Of a DNA stretch of 64,000 nt, positions 40,562-50,590 are shown in pieces. Where the stretch lies: positions 1-64,000 of the forward strand of contig JAJTXQ010000056.1 of assembly GCA_021462855.1 (NCBI GenBank). The letters run 5' to 3'. The translations under genes were made by a program, and so were the position numbers. Numbering within the stretch: the stretch's first letter is position 1; every line of letters starts with the position of its first letter. The notes beneath the pieces are model-generated. The model searched no databases. It saw nothing but the letters and a program-made list of their open reading frames with translations, and had not been told where the DNA came from. Origin of the DNA: Dehalococcoidia bacterium. Lineage in GTDB: Bacteria > Chloroflexota > Dehalococcoidia > DSTF01 > JACRBR01.

Positions 40562-41383
40562 CTACTTCTCGATCGGCACGTCGATGAGGCTGCCGTACTC
40601 GGTCCACGAGCCGTCGTAGTTCTTGACGTTCGGGTAGCCGAGCAGGTGCTTCAGCGCGAACCAGGTGTGCGACGAGCGCTCGCCGATCCGGCAGTAGGCG
40701 ATGACGTCCTTGTCCTTCGTGATGCCCTTGGGGGCATACAGCGCCTCGAGCTCTTCGGGCGACTTGAAGGTGCCGTCCTCGCGCACCGCTTGCGCCCACG
40801 GCACGTTCTGCGCGCCGGGGATGTGCCCCATGCGTTGCGCCGTCTCGGGCAGGCCGGGCGGCGCCATGATCTCGCCGTTGTACTCGGCGGCGGAGCGCAC
40901 GTCGACGAGCGCCTTCCGCGGTTTGCCGAGCGATTCGATCACCTCGACGCGCTTGGCGCGCAGGTCGCGATTGAGTTCCTTCGCCTTGTACTGCGTCTTG
41001 GCCGGCGCCGGCGGGTCCGTGGTGATCGGGCGCCCTTCGGCGATCCACTTCTTGCGGCCGCCGTCCATGAGCTTCACGTCCTTGTGCCCGTACATTTCGA
41101 GCAGCCAGAACGCGTAGGCGGCGAACCAGTTGTTGTTGTCGCCATACAGCACGACGGTGTCGCCGTTGCTGACACCGGCCTCGCTCAAGAGCTGTTCGAG
41201 GCCCTCCTTCGTCAGGATGTCGCGGCGCACCTGGTCCTGGAGCTGGCTCGTCCAGTTGAAGCCGACGGCGCCGGGCGCATGGCCCTCGTCGTAGGCGGTC
41301 GTGTCGACATCGACCTCGATCAACCTCACCTTGTCCAGGTTGTCCGCGACCCATTGCGTGCTCACCAGCACGTCTGATGCCAT
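40562..41383 (-). CDS. Thiosulfate sulfurtransferase (rhodanese), two-domain
   Basis: A 273-residue tandem rhodanese that transfers sulfane sulfur to thiophilic acceptors. The N-terminal inactive domain (VSTQWVADNLDKVRLIEVDV to about 130) is followed by the catalytic domain with ALVDVRSAAEYNGE and the active-site loop VIAYCRIGERSSHTW, with the nucleophilic Cys near 235. The CRIGxR loop is typical of thiosulfate rather than 3-mercaptopyruvate sulfurtransferases. AGGGAGGAG precedes the ATG at 41383. First gene of a string leading to a JAMM protease. Confidence 0.9.
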   Translation of the reverse strand: MASDVLVSTQWVADNLDKVRLIEVDVDTTAYDEGHAPGAVGFNWTSQLQDQVRRDILTKEGLEQLLSEAGVSNGDTVVLYGDNNNWFAAYAFWLLEMYGHKDVKLMDGGRKKWIAEGRPITTDPPAPAKTQYKAKELNRDLRAKRVEVIESLGKPRKALVDVRSAAEYNGEIMAPPGLPETAQRMGHIPGAQNVPWAQAVREDGTFKSPEELEALYAPKGITKDKDVIAYCRIGERSSHTWFALKHLLGYPNVKNYDGSWTEYGSLIDVPIEK

Positions 41384-41482
41384 AACGATCTCCTCCCTGC
41401 TGAAAAATCGAATCCGCGCGTCGCACGCGGAAACCCGGCGTGATTGGGGCAATAGAGATTGTAGAGCGAGACGCTCAGCTTC

Positions 41483-41977
41483 TCAAGACAGCTTCGACCA
41501 GTCGGACCGGAGGAGCGCCGCGCACAGCAGGATCGCCAGCGACGCGGCCAGCGTCGCCATCGACGCCGCCATCGAGTACATGCGCCACTGGCGCACCTGG
41601 TCCTCGGGCGCGCCCGCTTCCTGCAACTGCTGCAACTTGCGGCCGAGGACGCCGGCGTGCAGCGCCGTCAGCAGCACGACGCCCGTCACGAGCGTCAGCT
41701 TCGTCATCAGCACGAAGAAGTAGCGCGGGAAGCGGTCGCTGTCGATGTAGATCTCGAACTCGTAGTAGTTGTAGATGCCCGTCGCCAGGAGCACCGCGAG
41801 CGCGCCGCCGCCGAGCCAGCCGAAGCCGCGCGTCACCGCCCGCAGCGCCTGTTGCCGCGCACGCACGTCGTCGAGCCCGCGCAGCGCGGGCACGGCGACC
41901 GCGGCGAGGAAGATCTGCGGCCCGATGTACGTCACCGCGGCGATAATGTGGAGCCAGAGCACAAGCGCGTCGGTCAT
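41483..41977 (-). CDS. CopD-like four-helix membrane protein
   Basis: A 164-residue membrane protein with four transmembrane helices, starting MTDALVLWLHIIAAVTYIGPQ. The His in the first helix, WLGGGALAVLLATGIYNYY and the third helix LTLVTGVVLLTALH resemble the CopD/DUF2269-type family, often haem- or copper-associated. The ATG at 41977 was chosen because TAGCAT lies seven bases before it and no ribosome binding site is seen; an in-frame ATG three codons upstream overlaps that box. Confidence 0.7.
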   Translation of the reverse strand: MTDALVLWLHIIAAVTYIGPQIFLAAVAVPALRGLDDVRARQQALRAVTRGFGWLGGGALAVLLATGIYNYYEFEIYIDSDRFPRYFFVLMTKLTLVTGVVLLTALHAGVLGRKLQQLQEAGAPEDQVRQWRMYSMAASMATLAASLAILLCAALLRSDWSKLS

Positions 41978-41984
41978 AGATGCC

Positions 41985-41990
41985 ATGCTA
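41985..41990 (-). promoter_or_regulatory. Candidate leaderless promoter -10 box
   Basis: On the minus strand TAGCAT, preceded by TCCCG, ends seven bases before the ATG at 41977. Confidence 0.45.
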
Positions 41991-42297
41991 CGGGACGGCG
42001 GCGTGGCGCCCAACGGCCACCGAGAGCGTACGCAATTCGACAGAGGCGCTGTTAGTGCACTCCCTGCGGGCCGAACTGGCGCCCGGGGTATGAAGAGGAA
42101 TCACAACAACGCACCCGACCTGGCGAGCCCGGGCGCTGACGATCACGTCAGCGGCAGGGAAGACTCAAATGACCGCGTGCCATAAGGGTGGATCGCCCCA
42201 AAGGTACACCCGGCGGCTTCGACCAAGCGCGCGGCAGTGCTCCCGAGGTTGACACATGCGCATGAGGAGAGCACAGTCGCGCTGAAAGGAGTCTCCG
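41991..42297. other. Intergenic region at edge of lower-GC insert
   Basis: About 300 bases with no convincing gene. Base composition drops towards the right, where genes with unusual codon use begin. CGCTGAAAGGAGTCTCCG just before 42298 is a strong ribosome binding site for the short frame there. Confidence 0.45.
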
Positions 42298-42384
42298 ATG
42301 ATGCGAATCTTATTTGTCATAGTCCTGCTAAGCGTCTGGAGCGTCTCCTTACTAGGCGTCCAGACGCCGGCCGAGAAGTCCTAG
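42298..42384 (+). CDS. Signal-peptide-only frame, probably 5' end of a broken gene
   Basis: A 28-codon frame (MMRILFVIVLLSVWSVSLLG, then VQTPAEKS and TAG) with AAAGGAG six bases before the ATG. The peptide is a clear Sec signal sequence with nothing after the cleavage region. The secreted-looking protein at 42392-43114 follows in another frame. It is probably the detached start of that gene, lost through a stop codon and frameshift; a genuine small secreted peptide is the alternative. Confidence 0.45.
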   Translation: MMRILFVIVLLSVWSVSLLGVQTPAEKS

Positions 42385-42391
42385 GCACAAG

Positions 42392-43114
42392 TTGTGCAAG
42401 AGCGACGTCCCCTCCAGAACGCTCGGATCGAGAAGAAACTTCGGGTCGAAGGACGAATTTGGGAATTGCCACATGCCCGGTTACCGACTCAACGCTCAGC
42501 TGGGCGGTGAGCCCGTCGAGGCTCGGCAGCTCTCCATCGATCTCGAAGCGTGCGTAGAGACGATTGAAATAGGGACCCCGGTCGATTCGCACGAGGAACC
42601 TGCCGATGGTACCTCCGATGCACGATCGTCGGGGTTCGTTGGTGCGACGGAGCGAGCCGAAGAATTCTCGTCGCTTGCCACTACTAACAGCATCGAGATG
42701 AAGGTCCGGTGGGAAGATGTTGTGAACTTAGACGTGAACAAGACCCACAGTCGGATGACCTTCACTTACGACGGCGGCTGCATCACCAACTCATCGGGTT
42801 CAGGATACTGGTGGTGGCGCACTGGGACCTTCTGGACGCGCACAGCCTACAGCGCCACGATCAATCGGATTCCTGAGGGCTGGTGTGTTCCAACGCCAGA
42901 CAACACGAAGCGCTCGCGGTACGTTCACAACTACGTGGACGGCACGTTCAAGAACGGGATCTTCTGTGCGGGTTTCGACACGTACGTCTACTACGACAAC
43001 GTGTCGACATACGCCGCCTACAACGGCAACGTCAGCGGCTGGTTCGATAGCACATGGGTCGACGAACCGGTCGGCTGCCCACCCCTTCACTGGGTTGCGA
43101 GTTTCGTCCCATAG
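42392..43114 (+). CDS. Secreted-type hypothetical protein lacking its own signal
   Basis: An open frame of up to 240 residues (TTG start; ATG at 42473 is the next choice, neither with a good binding site). The C-terminal 140 residues look like a compact extracellular domain rich in Trp, Tyr, Thr and Asn with four Cys (GGCITN, EGWCVP, IFCAGF, VGCPPL), enough for two disulfides. No family recognised. Codon use includes many A/T-ending codons, unlike neighbours. An intact signal peptide lies just upstream in a different frame, so the gene is probably broken. Confidence 0.5.
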   Translation: MCKSDVPSRTLGSRRNFGSKDEFGNCHMPGYRLNAQLGGEPVEARQLSIDLEACVETIEIGTPVDSHEEPADGTSDARSSGFVGATERAEEFSSLATTNSIEMKVRWEDVVNLDVNKTHSRMTFTYDGGCITNSSGSGYWWWRTGTFWTRTAYSATINRIPEGWCVPTPDNTKRSRYVHNYVDGTFKNGIFCAGFDTYVYYDNVSTYAAYNGNVSGWFDSTWVDEPVGCPPLHWVASFVP

Positions 43115-43558
43115 ATGATTTTCGCGGCCTATGCCATCTACGCATTCCTCCTCGCGGCCGCTCTCTGGCGGTCGCGAGGAGGAAGCATGTGGCGCACCTC
43201 CGCCGCGTTCATGCTACTGCTGCCCGTTGTTGTCGCGGCCGGGATTACGTGGTACGCGATCGAGACGCAGCGTGGTGCGGCCGCGGTCCTGTTTGTGCTT
43301 CCCCCCGGGCTATGGCTCTATGTCGTTGGCCTCCAGCCGTTGATCCGCCTTGCGCCGCTCACTCGGTGGACCGCCCGCACTGCCGGCTGGTCACTCATTG
43401 CCTGGATCACGCTCATCCCGGCCACGACCGTCTTGCTCGCACCAATCAGTGGTCTGCTCGCCTTCGTCACGGTGGGCATCACGCGCAACCCGGCATCACG
43501 CTCCGACGCGCCGGAGTGCACACGGTCGTCCGTGGTGCGTGCGCGTAGGGCGAACTGA
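43115..43558 (+). CDS. Hypothetical membrane protein
   Basis: A 147-residue protein with four hydrophobic helices ([47 protein letters not shown] and [15 protein letters not shown]) and a basic C-terminus. Its ATG follows the stop of the preceding frame directly (TAGATG), which implies translational coupling. No family recognised. It shares the lower GC of its neighbour and ends inside a terminator hairpin. Confidence 0.6.
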   Translation: MIFAAYAIYAFLLAAALWRSRGGSMWRTSAAFMLLLPVVVAAGITWYAIETQRGAAAVLFVLPPGLWLYVVGLQPLIRLAPLTRWTARTAGWSLIAWITLIPATTVLLAPISGLLAFVTVGITRNPASRSDAPECTRSSVVRARRAN

Positions 43559-43580
43559 GTCCGCCACAAGCGGACTCAGT
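43554..43580. terminator. Perfect hairpin between membrane-protein gene and dnaK
   Basis: An 11-bp perfect stem (ACTGAGTCCGC 43554-43564 with GCGGACTCAGT 43570-43580) and a CACAA loop overlap the stop codon at 43556-43558. dnaK ends 29 bases away on the other strand, so it likely stops both transcripts. Confidence 0.75.
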
Positions 43581-43608
43581 CACTGCCATCCCGGTGCGTC
43601 GCGGCAGG

Positions 43609-45504
<1,896 letters not shown>

Positions 45505-45581
45505 GTCTGTTCTCCTCTATGTCGTTCGCGCGCGCCACGGCGCATCCGTTCGTGCCGCGCCGCCCGTGCGGCGCCTGTGTG

Positions 45582-46109
45582 CTAGCCCTGTCCAACCACC
45601 ACCATCGATGGCCGGATCACGCGGTCGCCGAGGCGGTAGCCCTTCTGCACCACGGCGATGACCTTGCCTTCTTCGCCGGGGCCCTGGGAGACGGCCTCGT
45701 GCACGGCCGGGTCGAAGGTCTGACCGTCGGCCGGGATCTCCTGTACGCCCGCCATCTCGAGCACGCCGAGGAACTTGCGCTGGATCAGGCGGATGCCATC
45801 GACCCACGTCAGCCCGGCGAGCGCGGCATCGACGTTGTGCAGAGCGCGGTCGAGGTCATCGAGCAGCGGCAGCAGGTTGATGATCAGCGCGGCGTTGGCG
45901 AAGCGCGCCGTCTCGCTGCGCTCTTCCTCGACGCGCCGCTTGTAGTTCTGGTAGTCCGCCGCCGCGCGCTGCCACGACGCGTAGAACGACTGCGCCTTCT
46001 CGCGCTCTTCCTCGAGCAACGCGTTCAGGCTCGCCGGATCGCCGGCCGTGGCCGCATCGCCCTCACTGCTCGCCGCTTCCGCGGCCTCGTCTTCCCGTTC
46101 CGTGGTCAT
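45582..46109 (-). CDS. grpE: Nucleotide exchange factor GrpE
   Basis: Releases ADP from DnaK. The 175-residue product has an acidic disordered start (EREDEAAEAASSEGDAA), a long coiled coil (ALLEEEREKAQSFYASWQRA, then YKRRVEEERSE), and the C-terminal beta domain ending FDPAVHEAVSQ and KGYRLGDRVIRPSMVVVGQ, the GrpE signature. The ATG overlaps the hrcA stop by three bases. Confidence 0.95.
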   Translation of the reverse strand: MTTEREDEAAEAASSEGDAATAGDPASLNALLEEEREKAQSFYASWQRAAADYQNYKRRVEEERSETARFANAALIINLLPLLDDLDRALHNVDAALAGLTWVDGIRLIQRKFLGVLEMAGVQEIPADGQTFDPAVHEAVSQGPGEEGKVIAVVQKGYRLGDRVIRPSMVVVGQG

Positions 46110-47197
46110 TTCCTCTTCTTCCCTCTCGTATCCCCATCTGCCGGCGGGCCGTCGCCGGGCTCGCCGGGTACGCTGCCCTCTCCGTAGTGCGATGCGAGCA
46201 TCTCGCTCAGCAGCCCGGCGACGAAACGCACGGTGGAGATCGTCTCCGGGTAGTGCATGCGCGTCGGCCCCAGCACCGCCATCGCGCCGCCGATGCCGCC
46301 GGGCGTGCCGTAGCGGCTGATGACGACGCTGTAGTCGCGCATCGCGTCCTCTTCGTGTTCGGCGCCGATCATCACCGTCACGCCCTCGGCCGCGAGCTCG
46401 CGGAACGGGATGAGCTTCGTCAGGTTGCGCTGCTCGACGACATCGAGCAGGTTGAGCACCTTGTCCGGCGACGCGAACTCCGGCTTGGTCAGCACGTTGC
46501 GCACGCCGTCGAGATGCGCCTCGTCGTAGCCGCCGCGGTCCGACGCCTCCATGATGTCGCGCACGGCGTTGGCAACGTGCCACTCGAGCTGCGTGAGCTG
46601 CACCTGCGAGCGGCCGATCTCGCCCGCGCTAAAGCCGGCGAACGCCTCGTTCAGGTGGTTCGTGATCGCCGTCAGCCGCTCCTGCTCGATCGGCTCCGGG
46701 AAGATTAGGATCTGCTGCTTCAGGCGCGCCTGCTGCAGCACGATCACCACCAGCGCCTCCGTATCCTGGATGCCGATCAGCTCGATGCGCTTGAGCCGGG
46801 ACTCGCGCGTGCGCGGCGCCGTGACGACGGCCGCGTTCTCGACCGCGCGCGCGAGCACCGCGGCAGAGAGCTGGATCCACTCGTCTTCCTCGCGCCCGGC
46901 CTGGTGGAACTGGTGGCGGATCGTCTGCTTCGCGTCCCACGGCAGGTCGCGATCTTCCATCAGCGCCTCGACGTAGCAGCGGTAGCCTTTGTCCGAGGGC
47001 ACGCGCCCGGCCGAGGTGTGGGGGTGGGAGATGTAGCCCTCTTCCTCGAGCTTCGCCATCTCGTTGCGTACCGTGGCCGACGACAGCCGGACGCCATGCT
47101 TGCGCACGAGGGCATCGGACCCCACCGGCACGGCGGAGTCGACGAACTCGCTGACGATGAGGCTCAGCAGCCTGGCGCGGCGTTCAGACAGGCTCAT
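46106..47197 (-). CDS. hrcA: Heat-inducible repressor HrcA
   Basis: Repressor that binds the CIRCE element and holds class I heat-shock genes off. The 363-residue product has the N-terminal winged helix (LLSLIVSEFVDSAVPVGSDAL, then LSSATVRNEMAKLEEEGYI and HPHTSAGRVPSDKGYR) and the C-terminal domain with VMIGAEHEEDAMRDYSVV and GAMAVLGPTRMHYPETI. A perfect CIRCE lies just upstream, so it represses its own operon. Confidence 0.96.
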   Translation of the reverse strand: MSLSERRARLLSLIVSEFVDSAVPVGSDALVRKHGVRLSSATVRNEMAKLEEEGYISHPHTSAGRVPSDKGYRCYVEALMEDRDLPWDAKQTIRHQFHQAGREEDEWIQLSAAVLARAVENAAVVTAPRTRESRLKRIELIGIQDTEALVVIVLQQARLKQQILIFPEPIEQERLTAITNHLNEAFAGFSAGEIGRSQVQLTQLEWHVANAVRDIMEASDRGGYDEAHLDGVRNVLTKPEFASPDKVLNLLDVVEQRNLTKLIPFRELAAEGVTVMIGAEHEEDAMRDYSVVISRYGTPGGIGGAMAVLGPTRMHYPETISTVRFVAGLLSEMLASHYGEGSVPGEPGDGPPADGDTRGKKRK

Positions 47198-47208
47198 TTT
47201 GAATCTGG

Positions 47209-47235
47209 TTAGCACTCTCCATACCCGAGTGCTAA
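47209..47235. promoter_or_regulatory. CIRCE operator
   Basis: TTAGCACTC, nine bases, GAGTGCTAA: an exact match to the CIRCE consensus. It begins 11 bases upstream of the hrcA start codon and just downstream of the promoter, so bound HrcA would block transcription. Confidence 0.97.
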
Positions 47236-47244
47236 TACCGGAAA

Positions 47245-47274
47245 AGTCTATCAATACCCCTGTCAGGGGCGCAA
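47245..47274 (-). promoter_or_regulatory. Promoter of hrcA-grpE-dnaK
   Basis: On the minus strand TTGCGC (47269-47274) and TAGACT (47245-47250) are 18 bases apart. The transcript would begin at the outer edge of the CIRCE element, the usual arrangement. Confidence 0.55.
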
Positions 47275-47470
47275 GGAGCACCCGAACCCGCGCCGCGCCG
47301 TCCCGCCCCGATGACAGCGGACCGCCACACCTGCGGCCCGTTCGTTGCCACGTGCGCGATGCATCGTCGCGGCGCAGCGACCGCGTGGCGCACCGGCGAG
47401 CCGGCGTTTGCCGCGCTCGGCGCAGACGCCAGCGCGTTCGCGCGTTACGCAGCGCAGCCGCGGCCTGAGC

Positions 47471-47476
47471 TATACT
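47471..47476 (+). promoter_or_regulatory. Candidate -10 box of fabH
   Basis: TATACT, 39 bases before the fabH GTG. No convincing -35 hexamer. The leader contains a four-codon frame (ATG at 47505, stop overlapping the fabH start). Confidence 0.5.
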
Positions 47477-47515
47477 CCGCCTGAACCCCGCTCCGCGGGC
47501 GACGATGGAGCCATC

Positions 47516-48553
47516 GTGAACGGCACCCGCATCGCCGGACTCGGGCACTACCTGCCTGAGCGCGTCCTCTCCAACGCCGACATCGAACGCATGGTCGACA
47601 CCTCCGACCAGTGGATCCGCGACCGCACGGGGATCGAGCAGCGGCATGTCGCCGCGCCGCACGAGACGAGCTCGTCGCTCGGCTACCGCGCCGCGCTGAT
47701 GGCGCTCGAGCAGGCGCGCGTGAACCCGGAGGACATCGACCTGATCATCGGCGCGACGACGACGCCCGACGGACTGTTCCCGTCCGCCGCGTCGCTGATC
47801 CAGGACCGGCTCGGTGCGGTCAACGCCGGCGCGTACGACGTCAACGCCGCGTGCATGGGCTTCCTGTCGGCGTTCTCCGCCGCGACGCAGTACATCGCGA
47901 CGGGCGCGTACCAGCGGGTGCTCGTGGTCGGCACCGAGGTGCTGTCGCGCATCGTCAACTGGCAGGACCGCGGCACATGCGTGCTGTTCGGCGACGGCGC
48001 GGGCGCCGTGCTGCTCGAGGCTGCGCCATACGGCGGCCCGCTCGGCTTCGTGCTGCACAGCGACGGCTCGCGCAAGCTCTACCTGTATGCGGAAGGCCCG
48101 TGCGGCCCGCGCGACGCCGAGGGCAACGGCGCGCCACCACATCTTTGCATGATCAACATGGATGGCCCCGCGCTGTTCAAGTTCGCCGTCAACGCCATGG
48201 CGAACGCCGTCCGCGAGGCGCTCGGCAAGTCGCAGCTCAGCGTCGCCGATGTCGACGTGCTGCTGCCGCACCAGGCCAACCTGCGCATCATCCAGGGCAC
48301 GGCGAAGTCGCTCGGCATCCCCGAGGACAAGGCGGTAGTCACGATCCACCGCTACGGCAACACGTCGAGCGCGTCCATCCCGATCGCGATGAGCGAGGCG
48401 GCGCGCGCCGGCCGGTTCGAGGAAGGCGCGCGCATCGCGATCTGCTCATTCGGCGGCGGCCTGGCGTGGGGGTCGATGATCTACGAGTGGAGCACCACCG
48501 GAGTCGCGCCCGAACGGCGCCCCGTCGCCGCCGCGTCCGCATCGGGCGGCTGA
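47516..48553 (+). CDS. fabH: Beta-ketoacyl-ACP synthase III
   Basis: Starts fatty-acid synthesis by condensing an acyl-CoA with malonyl-ACP. The 345-residue product has GLGHYLPERVLSNADIE at the start and the catalytic triad: C113 in VNAACMGF, His in LLPHQANLRI and Asn in YGNTSSASIP. FGDGAGAVLLE and CSFGGGLAWGS are also typical. The GTG at 47516 with GGAG five bases upstream is the best start. No other fab genes are adjacent. Confidence 0.93.
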   Translation: MNGTRIAGLGHYLPERVLSNADIERMVDTSDQWIRDRTGIEQRHVAAPHETSSSLGYRAALMALEQARVNPEDIDLIIGATTTPDGLFPSAASLIQDRLGAVNAGAYDVNAACMGFLSAFSAATQYIATGAYQRVLVVGTEVLSRIVNWQDRGTCVLFGDGAGAVLLEAAPYGGPLGFVLHSDGSRKLYLYAEGPCGPRDAEGNGAPPHLCMINMDGPALFKFAVNAMANAVREALGKSQLSVADVDVLLPHQANLRIIQGTAKSLGIPEDKAVVTIHRYGNTSSASIPIAMSEAARAGRFEEGARIAICSFGGGLAWGSMIYEWSTTGVAPERRPVAAASASGG

Positions 48554-48555
48554 CA

Positions 48556-48586
48556 GGCGCGGCGCGTCCATTCATCCCGCCGCGCC
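48556..48586 (+). terminator. Hairpin after fabH
   Basis: A nine-bp inverted repeat (GGCGCGGCG 48556-48564, CGCCGCGCC 48578-48586) with a 13-base loop lies three bases past the fabH stop. No T tract. Confidence 0.5.
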
Positions 48587-48631
48587 GGCGCCACGTGCTT
48601 GACGGCACGTCCGGCGCAGCGGGCGGCGTGC

Positions 48632-48646
48632 TACCGTAGCCGCACG
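48632..48646 (+). promoter_or_regulatory. Candidate leaderless promoter -10 box
   Basis: TACCGT (48632-48637) ends nine bases before the ATG at 48647, which has no ribosome binding site upstream. Confidence 0.35.
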
Positions 48647-49972
48647 ATGGCACCGGATCAGCACGACACGCCGCCTCCGCGCGCATCCGCCGCCGGCCGC
48701 ATCGTCGTCATCGACGTGCTGCGCGGTCTGGCGATCCTCTGGGTCATGACGTTCCACCTCTGGATCGACATGACGGGCGGACGCTTCGGCGTCAGCCCGT
48801 TGTGGGAGGACCTCGGCAACCGTATCGCGGAGGCGCGGCCGCTCGCGGCGCTTACCGCGCTGGGCGAGCTGATCCTCGGCTCCGGGTACCAGGGCGTGGC
48901 GGTGTTCATGATGCTGAGCGGGCTCTCGCTCGTGATGCACGCCGAGCTGCGGCCAGCCCGCCCGGCCTGGCACGGGATGACGGCGCGCCTGCGCCGCATG
49001 GTCACGGCGTACTGGGCGGGCGTGCTGTTCTACTGCGCCATCTTCGCCGCGGTCGCCCTGCTGCAGTACTGGCTCGATGGCGGCAGTCTGCGCTCGCAGC
49101 TCGACCACGTGCGCATCGGCGGGGCGATCCCGGTGCGCATCGGCTTCGACGACATCGCCTGGGCGCTGTCGATCTTCGGGCCGCTGGTGCGCGGGCAATA
49201 CGGGACGTCGCCCGTGGCGTCGCTGTGGTTCGTGCCGTTGCTGCTGCAGTATTACCTGCTGTTCCCGTTGCTCCTGCCCATCCTGCGGCGCGCCGGACCG
49301 TGGTGGTTCGCGCTCGCTGCGGTGGCGCTGACCGTCGGCGCGCGCGCCGCCTACGCCGACTTCTCGCCCGGCTCGATCGAGGCGTACGACCGGCGCACGC
49401 TCGACTACTTCGCCCCGTTCCGCGGGTCGGAGTTCCTGTTCGGCATGTCGCTGGGCTGGCTGTTCGCGCACCAGCGCCAGCGCGTCGCCGCGTGGGTGGA
49501 GTCGCCGCTCGACATCGCCGGCGTCCTCGCCATCGCGGGTCTGATGCAGTGGGCATCGGTCTCGATCGCCGCGACGTCGACAGAAGGCGATGCGCTCCTC
49601 ATCGTCGCCGGCCAGGCGAGCCTGGTGCTGTTCGCGCTGCCGCTGTTGTTCAAGACGCCCGGCCGGTTCGAGACGAGCGCGGTCGCCGGCGCGCTCGTGT
49701 CCCTCGGCGTAATCTCGTTCACCGCGCTCAACGTCAACGATGCGATGCGCCTCGTCGCAAGCTTCGTGGGCGATCGTGAGCTGCCGGGCGTGCTGTGGTG
49801 GACGTTCGTCGTCGCGGTGTATATCCCGCTGGCTACTGCCGCCGTCGCCTGGCCGATGGCATGGGCGCTGCGGCTGCTGCCCTCGCAACGGCCGCGCCGC
49901 GAGCCGCCGGCGGCTCCGGCGCCGTCCGTCGCAGCGCCGCCGCGCGGTCTCGCCGACACCTCGACGACGTAA
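48647..49972 (+). CDS. Acyltransferase 3-like membrane protein
   Basis: A 441-residue membrane protein of the acyltransferase 3/DUF1624 type. The first helix IVVIDVLRGLAILWVMTFHL carries the conserved Arg and the putative catalytic His; about ten to eleven helices follow, with SLWFVPLLLQYYLLFPLLLP in the centre. Such proteins O- or N-acetylate cell-surface sugars or antibiotics. The C-terminus is a Pro/Ala-rich cytoplasmic tail. No glycan genes are adjacent. Confidence 0.82.
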   Translation: MAPDQHDTPPPRASAAGRIVVIDVLRGLAILWVMTFHLWIDMTGGRFGVSPLWEDLGNRIAEARPLAALTALGELILGSGYQGVAVFMMLSGLSLVMHAELRPARPAWHGMTARLRRMVTAYWAGVLFYCAIFAAVALLQYWLDGGSLRSQLDHVRIGGAIPVRIGFDDIAWALSIFGPLVRGQYGTSPVASLWFVPLLLQYYLLFPLLLPILRRAGPWWFALAAVALTVGARAAYADFSPGSIEAYDRRTLDYFAPFRGSEFLFGMSLGWLFAHQRQRVAAWVESPLDIAGVLAIAGLMQWASVSIAATSTEGDALLIVAGQASLVLFALPLLFKTPGRFETSAVAGALVSLGVISFTALNVNDAMRLVASFVGDRELPGVLWWTFVVAVYIPLATAAVAWPMAWALRLLPSQRPRREPPAAPAPSVAAPPRGLADTSTT

Positions 49973-49979
49973 GCGCGCG

Positions 49980-50569
49980 ATGAGCGGCCGCGCGCGGCAT
50001 CCCTCCGTCGATTCGTCATTCCGACGGCAGATCGAGATGGTGCGGCCCACCCGCGATGCCGTCGCCGTGCCGAGCGTGCCGGCGGGCTACTTCCTGCGCT
50101 CATTCGCTGAAGGCGATGAGATCGCGTACGACGAGCTGTTCGCGCTCGCGTGGCCCGGCGCCGGCACGCTGGCACACACCCGCGCGCACGCGCTGCCGGG
50201 CGGCTTCCTGGTGGTCGAGCACGAGGCGTCGCGCCAGCTCATCTCATCGTGCGTGGCGTTCGCGCCCGGTACACCGGCGAACCGCGGCACGCCGCCGACG
50301 GCTCGCTGGGATGGCTCGTCACCGATCCGGCGCACGGCGGCCGCGGCCTCGGCGCGCTCGTCGCCGCGGCGGTGACGGCGCGGCTGCTGGGCGAAGGCTA
50401 CACGCGGCCGTGGCTCGGCACGGAGGACGACCGCCTGACGGCGATCGCGATTTGCCTGCGCCTCGGGTGGCAACCGTTGCTGTATGCCGGCGACATGGAG
50501 CGACGCTGGCGGGACATCTTCGCCCGCCTCGGACGCGCGTTCTCGCTCGCCAGCTGCGTCCGCGCGTGA
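49980..50569 (+). pseudogene. GNAT acetyltransferase gene with frameshift
   Basis: The first part (ATG at 49980) runs to SCVAFAPG at about 50270; the second part, in another frame, reads TGEPRHAADGSLGWLVTDPA, then GGRGLGALVAAAVTARLLGEGY and RLTAIAICLRLGWQP to a stop at 50569. Together they form a normal GNAT domain: acetyl-CoA-binding GGRGLG loop and C-terminal strand. Adding one G at 50268-50269 rejoins the frame as APGYTGEP. Either a recent pseudogene or a consensus error in a G run. Substrate unknown. Confidence 0.68.
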
Positions 50570-50590
50570 TGACGCCGCCCGGCGTGGCCG

